Shown here in pieces: positions 1-5,352 of a stretch of DNA of 5,352 nucleotides. The notes under the pieces were generated by a model, which worked only from the letters and a program-made list of their open reading frames with translations, was not told where the DNA came from and made no database searches. The position numbers and the translations under genes were made by a program. The stretch comes from Caldifarciminota bacterium (GTDB lineage Bacteria; WOR-3; Hydrothermia; UBA1063; CAJXJZ01), in NCBI GenBank assembly GCA_027073945.1, contig JALTEL010000645.1, positions 1-5,352 on the forward strand. Direction: 5' to 3'. Position 1 is the stretch's first letter. Each line of letters starts with the position of its first letter.

Positions 1-384
1 GTTTTGAAAAAAGAAATGAAAAAGCACTTAGATGAATTGATATATGAATGGAGGTTGAAAAAGATGAAACTGAGCAAAGAAGAATTGGAAAAAATAAAAA
101 AATTTGGGAATATAGTAAGCAAAACCCATGATAAGAATCCGTCTCTTCTCTACAAATTAGACAGAGCCCGAAATGATGCAGATTTCTGGAGCGCAATGAG
201 AGAGATTTCAAAGGGACTGACGATGCTGAAGCTAACAGATTTAAAGATGACTACTCCTGGCGCAGTAGAGGACATCGTCCAGATAACAAACAGAGATGGG
301 ATTGACTGGGAAGAAATTAGAGATCTTATTGTGATGTACTCTTCAATGAGCATTGCAAAAGCTAGACTAGCAAGAGGTGATTAA
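1..384 (+). CDS. Probable C-terminal part of CRISPR Cas8 (Cst1-like) large subunit, or a separate small subunit; 5' end open
   Basis: The frame is open from the first base, so this is either the tail of a longer gene or a complete gene of about 126 residues starting at TTG 4 or ATG 16. Too little upstream sequence exists to see a ribosome binding site. The protein is charged and looks all-helical: a Lys/Glu-rich helix (about residues 1-40), a [19 protein letters not shown] stretch (44-62) and an ending with [17 protein letters not shown] (99-115). The 'LLxKLxRARNxxDFxxAxREI' and 'DWxEIRDLIVxYxxx' patterns resemble, from memory, the C-terminal helical bundle of Cas8/Cst1 proteins, which takes the small-subunit (Cas11-like) role in type I-B Cascade. 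Position directly before cas7-cas5-cas3 supports this. Alternatives are a stand-alone Csa5/Cas11-type small subunit. CRISPR role is fairly secure from context; the exact family is inferred. Confidence 0.65.
   Translation, partial: VLKKEMKKHLDELIYEWRLKKMKLSKEELEKIKKFGNIVSKTHDKNPSLLYKLDRARNDADFWSAMREISKGLTMLKLTDLKMTTPGAVEDIVQITNRDGIDWEEIRDLIVMYSSMSIAKARLARGD
373..380 (+). promoter_or_regulatory. Shine-Dalgarno of cas7, inside the end of the upstream gene
   Basis: AGAGGTGA is a strong match to the GGAGGTGA-type anti-16S complement. It sits five bases before GTG 386. It overlaps the alternative GTG at 377, which would itself lie within the ribosome binding site and have no site of its own. This decides the start in favour of 386. 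The upstream stop TAA (382-384) lies between the site and the start, so ribosomes ending the first gene are placed to reinitiate on cas7. Confidence 0.8.
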
Positions 385-385
385 A

Positions 386-1309
386 GTGAAAGGAATAGGA
401 ATTGTATGGCTATCAAAAACAGATTTGACAAACATAAACTCTGGAGAAGGAGAAAGTAACCTCATAGATGTAAAAAAGTACAAAACGGAAGGGAAAGAAT
501 TTCCATACGTCTCTGGACAGGCGATGAGATTCTATCTCAAAGAAGCAATAAGAAGAAATCTGGATGATAAGGAATACATGTGTGTACCAAATGAAAAGGG
601 AGAGACTTGTGGTAACATAAAAAAATGCATCGGTTGTGATCTCTTTGGTTTTATGCTCACCACTAAAGGCGAAAAAAGAGGAGAGGGGGGTGCAAGCGTC
701 CGGGTATCTCCTATAAAAGTTTCTCCTGCAATGGGATTACTTCCTTTTGATGAGAACTCTACATTAGATTTCCTCACGAGAAAGCATAGGAAAGATACCG
801 GGGAAATGGAAGGAGATATTGTAAATGTAGAAATAGGAACAAATATTTACAAAGTAGGAATGAGTATAGACATAAAAAGAATTGGCGCAGAAGAGGAAAT
901 AGGAGAAGACAGGCAGATAAGAATAAAAGATTTTGTTGAAAAAGAAAAGAAGATACAGAGGATTAAAAAAGCCTTGGAAGCAATAAGATATCTTACAGAT
1001 TATTCGAAACAAGCGAGACTCCTTACAGACTTCTCTCCAGATATCATCCTAATATCTCTGCAAAACATCTACTCTCACAGAATCCAAAAAGCATTCGCTT
1101 TAAATCCGCAAACGCTAGAGATAGATACAAATAGGCTTAAGGCCATCTCAGAGGAAGTACTTGAGTATTCTTCAAACATATACTTTGGAATACTTCCGGG
1201 GATAGTAAAAAATGAGGATGATGTCAGAAGAACAATGGAAAGCATTGATATTCCTGTAACAACTCCAAAAGAGGCAATATCAGCTGCTGTGGAAAACATC
1301 CAGTTGTGA
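386..1309 (+). CDS. cas7: CRISPR-associated protein Cas7 (Cst2/DevR family), Cascade backbone subunit
   Basis: Cas7 is the RAMP/RRM-fold protein that polymerises along the crRNA to form the backbone of a type I Cascade complex in the cytoplasm. The start at GTG 386 gives 307 residues, normal for Cst2/DevR. Family-like signatures: the N-terminal strand [21 protein letters not shown], where a new Cas7 typically begins; [16 protein letters not shown] (about 39-54), the conserved 'P.ISgqa.R.~~l' region; [10 protein letters not shown] (81-90); [18 protein letters not shown] (about 104-121); and a [20 protein letters not shown] strand pair. Four cysteines at 66, 75, 81 and 84 cluster before the DLFG motif and could bind a metal. 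The gene begins one base after the preceding stop and is followed nine bases later by cas5. A longer form from GTG 377 (310 residues) is possible but less likely. Family call is confident; subtype I-B (Cst) is an inference from motif style and gene order. Confidence 0.93.
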   Translation: MKGIGIVWLSKTDLTNINSGEGESNLIDVKKYKTEGKEFPYVSGQAMRFYLKEAIRRNLDDKEYMCVPNEKGETCGNIKKCIGCDLFGFMLTTKGEKRGEGGASVRVSPIKVSPAMGLLPFDENSTLDFLTRKHRKDTGEMEGDIVNVEIGTNIYKVGMSIDIKRIGAEEEIGEDRQIRIKDFVEKEKKIQRIKKALEAIRYLTDYSKQARLLTDFSPDIILISLQNIYSHRIQKAFALNPQTLEIDTNRLKAISEEVLEYSSNIYFGILPGIVKNEDDVRRTMESIDIPVTTPKEAISAAVENIQL

Positions 1310-1312
1310 GGT
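1308..1312 (+). promoter_or_regulatory. Shine-Dalgarno of cas5 overlapping the cas7 stop
   Basis: GAGGT starts inside the TGA stop of cas7 (1307-1309) and lies six bases before ATG 1319. It fixes the cas5 start and suggests translational coupling of cas7 and cas5. Confidence 0.75.
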
Positions 1313-1318
1313 TAAGTC

Positions 1319-1975
1319 ATGTATGGATTAAAGATACGACTGGAAGCGCCCTACTTTGCATCATTTCGTAGGCCAACTTCCACCTCAACCCTTTTAACCT
1401 TCTCTCTTCCACCCTTTACAACAATTAGAGGCTTGATTTCTAATGCAATGGGTCTGCCTCGGGACGATCTTATGTTGCAGGAAACCCAAATAAAGATAGG
1501 TATAAAGCCTATAATTCATGCAAAAGCAAATAGAGAAACTGCAAAAATTCTGAAATTTAAGGGGGGAGAACACTTAGTGAGGAGATTTTCTTCTTCACCC
1601 ATGCACCGAGAATTTTTAGTAGAAGCATCATATTACATTTATCTCGTGGGTAAATCCGATAATATAAAAGAAATTGAAGACGCCCTGAAAAATCCACACA
1701 GGTTCCTCTATCTCGGTTCCTCTGATGATTTTGTAGATGTTCATGTTGAGAAATCACTTGAAGTAGAAGAGGCAGAGACAGAATACATTGATTCTGCAAT
1801 TGAAGGTATCTTTGAAGGTTGTACCATAGAGAAAATACCGTATAACTTCCATAAAACAGGTAGAAAATACTCTGTAGAATATAAGACAATGTCTGTGCCA
1901 AAAAAATTCCCATATATGTTAAAAGAACCAATTAAATTATATGTGTTTGGTGAAGAAAAAATTTCGTGTATATAG
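1319..1975 (+). CDS. cas5: CRISPR-associated protein Cas5 (Cas5t-like), Cascade 5'-handle-binding subunit
   Basis: Cas5 is a RAMP protein that caps the crRNA 5' handle and contacts Cas8 and the first Cas7 subunit. The 218-residue length is usual for the I-B/Cas5t type. The N-terminus shows the defining Cas5 features: a first strand YGLKIRLEAPYFASFRRP (2-19), then FSLPPFTTIRGLISNAMGLP (28-47), the conserved 'P~TT~~G~l~~a~Gl' motif. Further on are SSPMHREFLVEASYYIYLVG (92-111) and FLYLGSSDDFVDV (129-141), the 'yLG~sd~~v~v' motif typical of the family. Start at ATG 1319 is supported by the preceding GAGGT site and by the expected N-terminus. The gene lies nine bases after cas7 and ends ten bases before cas3. 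No catalytic residues are evident. In type I-B systems crRNA processing is normally done by Cas6, which is not in this window. Confidence 0.93.
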   Translation: MYGLKIRLEAPYFASFRRPTSTSTLLTFSLPPFTTIRGLISNAMGLPRDDLMLQETQIKIGIKPIIHAKANRETAKILKFKGGEHLVRRFSSSPMHREFLVEASYYIYLVGKSDNIKEIEDALKNPHRFLYLGSSDDFVDVHVEKSLEVEEAETEYIDSAIEGIFEGCTIEKIPYNFHKTGRKYSVEYKTMSVPKKFPYMLKEPIKLYVFGEEKISCI

Positions 1976-1978
1976 GTG
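1974..1978 (+). promoter_or_regulatory. Shine-Dalgarno of cas3 overlapping the cas5 stop
   Basis: AGGTG begins within the TAG stop of cas5 (1973-1975) and is seven bases before ATG 1986. It supports 1986 as the start over the in-frame ATG at 1941, which lies inside cas5 and has no purine-rich site before it. Confidence 0.75.
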
Positions 1979-1985
1979 TGAGATA

Positions 1986-4400
1986 ATGTCAGATTTTTAT
2001 GCAAAGAGAGAAGAAGTAGGTGATAAAACATTTTTTCAGACTCTTGAGGGACATACAATAGATGCCCTTCTAATTCTCAGACAATATATGAAAGAATACA
2101 ATGGATTTTTAGAAGATTTTTGCAAAAGGTGGAATATTCCAAAAGACAAACTATTTAGGCACCTCTTCTATACTGTTTATCTACACGATATAGCAAAGCT
2201 TACTAAGGAATTCCAAAGGAATATAAAAAATGCACTTCATTCTGCTGAATATCCTCATGCATATTATGCCGTATTTATTTTGCAGGATATTGATAACTTT
2301 GAGCCATTAATTAACGATGTTCCCTTAGAGTTTGCAGCAATAATGGGACATCACACTCAATTGTACAAAAATATATACGCTATGATAGACAGAACTCCAA
2401 CCTACTTAAAAGACGCAATAGAAGAATTCATTGATGATATGGAAAATATATATCATAGATTGGAGTTCGATTCTTTTTTTGAGTTTAAGAAACTTAGCTT
2501 GAAAAAGAACGCTTTAAGTCCTTTGACTCCACTTAAAATGAGTAGGGAAAGGGAGAAATTTATAAGAAATATTGTGAAAAAATACATGGATGATGGCAAA
2601 CCATCCAAAAACGCAAGGCTTATAAAGGCCACATATTCTTTGATATTATCCGCATTACAACTTTCTGATGACTATTCTAGTTTAAACTTCAGTGAAACAA
2701 TAAAAAATATGGGCGGAGTGCAGGAAGAAGTTGATGTTATGGCATCTGTCTTTTTGTCTCCAGTCTCCATAATTGACCCCAGTAAATACACACTCAAACT
2801 TCCAAAAGATGGGAGAGAAATCGTTAAAAAAGGAAAAAAACTCCGAAACTTCCAGAAAGAGGCTGAAGTTGCTACTAAAAAGTCTGAATTTCTCTTTGCA
2901 CCATGCGGTCGTGGGAAAACTGAAGCGGCTCTATTGTGGGCATTTTCCGTGGCTGAGAGATATAAGAAAAACAAGATCATATTTGCTCTTCCCACCCAAG
3001 TAACGTGCAACGCAATGTATGAGCGATTGAAAAAAGAATTCGGAGAAGAAAATGTTGCCTTATATCATGGAAAAAGCCTAATAAAGCTAAAGGAAGAGCG
3101 TAGTGAAAATGATGTGACCGAAACTAATGACACTCTAGATATAAAAGAAATAAGCTCTGAAAACTTTAAAGGAAAGGTTTTTTTTAAACCAATAACTGTT
3201 ACAACCATAGATCATATAATTCTCTCGTTTGTTCATGGTTTTTCTCAATCTGATTTTTCGCTAGGAAATCTACTTGATAGTTGTGTTATATTCGACGAAA
3301 TCCATTACTATGACCGTGTCACCATGGGGCATCTTTTTGACTTGTTTCCCCTTATGGATTATCTTGATATCCCACATTTTTTAATGTCTGGGACATTGCC
3401 AAACTTTCTAACTGAAATGTTTGACTATCCTGTCTTAGTTGACGAGGAAGGGCTAGGATACCGACCATTTAAAATTAAAAAATATGAGGAAACATTGGTG
3501 TCGAGAGATGAGGGAATTCGGCTCGTCAATAAAGATAAAATAGAGGAAATCATTGAAAATTACGGTCGCGGAATGTCTCAGTTTGTGATATTAAATACCG
3601 TAGAAAGGGCAAAAATGTTTTATAAGGAACTAAGTGGAAGAATTCCTGCAGTTCTTTACCATTCACAGTTCACATATATGGACCGAGTTTCAAAAGAGAA
3701 AGAGATACTTAGATTAGAAGAAGAAAGGAAGAGATTGAATAAGCCATATCTTTTGATTGCCACACAGGTTATTGAGGTGTCGTTAGATATTTCGGCAGAC
3801 ATTATGTATTCTGAACTTGCCCCTGCAGATGCTTTAGGCCAAAGAGCTGGAAGATTAAACAGAGGGGGCAAAAGCTGGGACGACAAAGATAAGAAGTACA
3901 TATTAAACATATTCAAACCAGAAAGTTTTAGGCCATATTCCGAAGATATAATGGAAAAAACAGATGATGTTTTAAACAAGTTTGATAACATTCCTGTCTC
4001 ATATATTGATATAAAAAAGATGTGCGATTCAATATACTCTGATTATCAGGCGGAAGTCAGCAATTTTAAGAGATACTTTTTTGAGTCTATTGTTTTTGGT
4101 CATAGACCGTCAGAAATATCTACTGAAGACGAAGAGGGAAGAAATTTTTCCACGAGAGCACAAGATTTTCTTTATATAAATGTCATTCCTTGTTCAATTT
4201 ACAAAGAAATGGGCGAAAAAGCTTTTTCAGTTCAATATATGGTAAAAATACCGTATTATGTATTTGAAAATGACAGAGAGAATTTCAAAATAGAGAAATA
4301 CAAAAAGAGCTGGTTTATAATTGCAGGCTACTATTATGATTCAAAAACTGGTTTTGATTTCGGAAGAAAAGAACATTGCCTTAATTCCAATGTACTATAA
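1986..4400 (+). CDS. cas3: CRISPR-associated HD nuclease-helicase Cas3
   Basis: Cas3 is the ATP-driven 3'-5' helicase and single-strand DNase recruited by Cascade to destroy target DNA. The 804-residue protein is full length and fused. HD domain (about 15-250): GH (H23), LHDIAK (H67, D68), PHAYYA (H91) and GHHTQ (H122, H123), giving the usual metal-binding set. Helicase (about 295-650): Walker A APCGRGKT (K311, T312); motif Ia LPTQVT near 336; TVTTIDH; motif II DEIH (437-440); motif III SGT (468-470); motif V TQVIEVSLDIS (593-603); motif VI QRAGRLNR (619-626). The C-terminal region ends with a YYYDSKTGFDFG stretch resembling normal Cas3 ends, so no truncation is suspected. Walker A has Cys-Gly-Arg where Thr-Gly-Ser/Ala is commoner, but the catalytic Gly-Lys-Thr is intact. 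It is the last cas gene seen; cas4, cas1 and cas2, often next in I-B loci, are absent. Confidence 0.97.
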   Translation: MSDFYAKREEVGDKTFFQTLEGHTIDALLILRQYMKEYNGFLEDFCKRWNIPKDKLFRHLFYTVYLHDIAKLTKEFQRNIKNALHSAEYPHAYYAVFILQDIDNFEPLINDVPLEFAAIMGHHTQLYKNIYAMIDRTPTYLKDAIEEFIDDMENIYHRLEFDSFFEFKKLSLKKNALSPLTPLKMSREREKFIRNIVKKYMDDGKPSKNARLIKATYSLILSALQLSDDYSSLNFSETIKNMGGVQEEVDVMASVFLSPVSIIDPSKYTLKLPKDGREIVKKGKKLRNFQKEAEVATKKSEFLFAPCGRGKTEAALLWAFSVAERYKKNKIIFALPTQVTCNAMYERLKKEFGEENVALYHGKSLIKLKEERSENDVTETNDTLDIKEISSENFKGKVFFKPITVTTIDHIILSFVHGFSQSDFSLGNLLDSCVIFDEIHYYDRVTMGHLFDLFPLMDYLDIPHFLMSGTLPNFLTEMFDYPVLVDEEGLGYRPFKIKKYEETLVSRDEGIRLVNKDKIEEIIENYGRGMSQFVILNTVERAKMFYKELSGRIPAVLYHSQFTYMDRVSKEKEILRLEEERKRLNKPYLLIATQVIEVSLDISADIMYSELAPADALGQRAGRLNRGGKSWDDKDKKYILNIFKPESFRPYSEDIMEKTDDVLNKFDNIPVSYIDIKKMCDSIYSDYQAEVSNFKRYFFESIVFGHRPSEISTEDEEGRNFSTRAQDFLYINVIPCSIYKEMGEKAFSVQYMVKIPYYVFENDRENFKIEKYKKSWFIIAGYYYDSKTGFDFGRKEHCLNSNVL

Positions 4401-4434
4401 GAGAAGAAACGCGTCGTCATGCATAATAATCCTC

Positions 4435-4451
4435 GCCGAAACCGTTTATAT
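4435..4451 (+). promoter_or_regulatory. Archaeal BRE/TATA-like promoter, distal copy
   Basis: GCCGAAACC (4435-4443) followed by TTTATAT (4445-4451) matches the archaeal arrangement of a purine-rich BRE beside an A/T-rich TATA box. Initiation about 25 bases downstream of the box centre would fall near 4473, in the middle of the palindrome. It could give a leader of about 75 bases for the ATPase gene. It is a motif match only; the repeated copy at 4511 strengthens it. Confidence 0.55.
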
Positions 4452-4462
4452 GCCCCCACAGC

Positions 4463-4483
4463 ATAATGTTTGCCAAACATAAT
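4463..4483 (+). repeat. Imperfect 21-base palindrome between the two promoter elements
   Basis: The core is ATGTTTG-C-CAAACAT (4466-4480), perfect seven-base arms around one central C. It extends outward to AT on both sides (4463-4464 and 4482-4483) with one mismatched pair, so nine of ten pairs match. The one-base centre is too small for a normal RNA hairpin loop and no T-run follows, so a dimeric-repressor operator is more plausible than a terminator. It overlaps the predicted start of the distal promoter. Part of its flank, CATAATAA at 4478-4485, is repeated at 4422-4429, and CATAAT also begins at 4462. The function is inferred. Confidence 0.5.
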
Positions 4484-4510
4484 AACAGGCATTGTCTCCC
4501 TTCAAAGACC

Positions 4511-4527
4511 GCCGAAACCCATAAATA
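4511..4527 (+). promoter_or_regulatory. Archaeal BRE/TATA-like promoter, proximal copy, for the ATPase gene
   Basis: GCCGAAACC (4511-4519) repeats the distal element exactly and is followed by ATAAATA (4521-4527). The box centre (4524) lies 24 bases before the A of ATG 4548, the usual archaeal distance to the transcription start. Transcription would therefore begin at or next to the start codon, giving a leaderless message. Confidence 0.65.
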
Positions 4528-4547
4528 CTAAAACTATCATCACAGGA

Positions 4548-5352
4548 ATGATTCCCATGACGATAGATTTCATAGATCGGCAAAGTGAGATTGCAAGGCT
4601 GAGAAAACTCTCGAAGATGGCCTCTCCTCCATTCATTGTTATAACCGGCCGGAGGCGGGTGGGGAAGACCCGGCTTGTGCGGGAGTTCCTGAAGGATACG
4701 GAAAATGCCCTGTATCTTTTTGTCGAAGAGAAGAGGGGCGATGTTCTCCTGCATGAGTGGTCCGGAGAATTCGGAGAGGATATTGTATTCGGCTCATGGG
4801 ATGCATTTCTCAGAACTGCACTGCAAAAGTATTCCGTGGTGGTCATCGACGAATTCCAGAACTTCCTCAGAATAGACCCCTCGTTCTTCTCGACCCTCCA
4901 GAAGGTTGTGGACGAGGAAAAGCACAGTGCCATGCTCATAGTCCTCGGCTCGTATATAGGCATGATGAACCGCATATTTGAGGAGAGAAAGTCCCCGCTT
5001 TTCGGCAGGGCCACGGAGATATGGCGTCTTCCCCCTCTCCCCATGAAGGATGTGTTCCACTGGCTGCACGGAGATCTAACGGAGAAAATATCCCTTTATT
5101 CCATGTTCGGAGGCTATCCGAAGTACTATGTGGTGCTTTCACAATACGGGGTGGAAAGCGCCGAGCAGGCATGGAAAGAACTGATAATCCCAAAGTATGC
5201 GCCCCTGAGTTCCGAGCCGTACACCATGCTTCTGCAGGAATTCGGAGGGGAGTACAGGGCCCATTTCTCCATTCTGGAGGCTGTGGCCAGCGGCAGGGCT
5301 ACATACACGGAGATTGCAGACTACACACACCTATCAACCACCACTCTTCCAA
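4548..5352 (+). CDS. Archaeal AAA-type ATPase (ATPase_2 with DUF234-like region), 3' end beyond window
   Basis: The first ~268 residues are present; relatives are about 450. The N-terminal FIDRQSEIARL is the typical 'F~dRe~El~~L' opening. Walker A is GRRRVGKT (34-41), with the arginine-rich loop characteristic of this family. Walker B is VVVIDEFQ (D101, E102), followed by IVLGSYIGMM (from 131), and LFGRATEIWRLPPLP, the 'p~~GR~~~~~l~pl' segment. After YSMFGGYPKYYVVL comes a winged-helix-like stretch, SGRATYTEIADYTHLSTTTL, at the window edge. Biological roles of these ATPases are poorly known; they are numerous in archaeal genomes, often in variable regions. The start could be ATG 4548 (leaderless, matching the TATA distance) or ATG 4557, which has AGGA nine bases upstream and gives the more usual MTIDFIDR beginning. 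G+C is about 52% and codons are much richer in G/C than in the cas genes, so a separate origin from the cas operon is likely. Confidence 0.9.
   Translation, partial: MIPMTIDFIDRQSEIARLRKLSKMASPPFIVITGRRRVGKTRLVREFLKDTENALYLFVEEKRGDVLLHEWSGEFGEDIVFGSWDAFLRTALQKYSVVVIDEFQNFLRIDPSFFSTLQKVVDEEKHSAMLIVLGSYIGMMNRIFEERKSPLFGRATEIWRLPPLPMKDVFHWLHGDLTEKISLYSMFGGYPKYYVVLSQYGVESAEQAWKELIIPKYAPLSSEPYTMLLQEFGGEYRAHFSILEAVASGRATYTEIADYTHLSTTTLP

Noticed and set aside
1557..1931. Antisense open frame of 124 codons opposite cas5
   Set aside because: It lies wholly within cas5, has a composition expected of a shadow frame and shows no recognisable domain or ribosome binding site.
1941..1985. Upstream in-frame ATG for cas3 adding 15 residues
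   Set aside because: It lies within cas5, has no Shine-Dalgarno site and adds residues that read like out-of-frame cas5. ATG 1986 has AGGTG at proper spacing.
3178..3185. Run of eight T within cas3, as an intragenic terminator or slippage site
   Set aside because: The frame is intact across it (Val-Phe-Phe) and such runs are expected in A+T-rich coding sequence; nothing else suggests a functional site.
4401..4434. Transcription terminator after cas3
   Set aside because: No T-run or stem-loop with a plausible loop follows the stop codon on the plus strand, so I cannot place a terminator although one might be expected.
4466..4531. 21-codon open frame starting in the palindrome
   Set aside because: The ATG is part of the palindrome, only 18 bases from the distal TATA centre, with no ribosome binding site. 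It ends inside the proximal promoter, so chance is the simplest explanation.
4502..5044. Long antisense open frame (180 codons) opposite the ATPase gene
   Set aside because: The plus strand has Walker A, Walker B and other family motifs in one uninterrupted frame. The antisense product has no recognisable motif and is a by-product of G+C-rich third positions.
1..5352. CRISPR repeat-spacer array, tRNA, rRNA or insertion sequence
   Set aside because: I saw no regularly spaced 25-37 base repeats, no tRNA-like arms and no transposase frame or terminal inverted repeats in the window.

Overview
The window looks archaeal. The Shine-Dalgarno/GTG/ATG signals and the CRISPR genes would fit bacteria as well. 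The spacer at 4401-4547, however, carries two BRE/TATA-like archaeal promoter elements, and the last gene belongs to the AAA-type ATPase family (Pfam ATPase_2 with a DUF234-like region) that is strongly expanded in archaea. I cannot name the species.

Bases 1-4400 hold a tightly packed plus-strand operon of a class 1, type I CRISPR-Cas interference module, closest by sequence character to subtype I-B of the Cst (Tneap) kind. In order: the 3' end of a probable large-subunit gene (Cas8/Cst1-like C-terminus, open at the left edge), cas7 (Cst2/DevR family), cas5 (Cas5t-like) and a full-length fused HD-nuclease/helicase cas3. Gaps between genes are 1-10 bases, and each ribosome binding site lies in or against the stop codon of the gene before, so translation is probably coupled. 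Cas7 subunits would form the crRNA-binding backbone, Cas5 would cap the 5' handle, Cas8 would recognise the PAM and recruit Cas3, and Cas3 would unwind and degrade target DNA. No cas6, cas4, cas1, cas2 or repeat-spacer array is visible.

Bases 4401-4547 are a 147-base spacer with two copies of GCCGAAACC, 76 bases apart, each directly followed by a TATA-like box. An imperfect 21-base palindrome lies between them. The second element is placed so that transcription would start at or next to the ATG of the following gene, suggesting a leaderless mRNA.

Bases 4548-5352 encode the first ~268 residues of the ATPase, which runs off the right edge. Base composition changes sharply near the end of cas3: hand counts give about 34% G+C in sampled cas lines and about 52% in the ATPase gene. 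One side of this junction was therefore probably acquired horizontally.

This is a recognisable CRISPR-Cas type, not a new system. The points worth a second look are the composition junction, the adaptation genes missing downstream of cas3, and the repeated promoter/palindrome structure.
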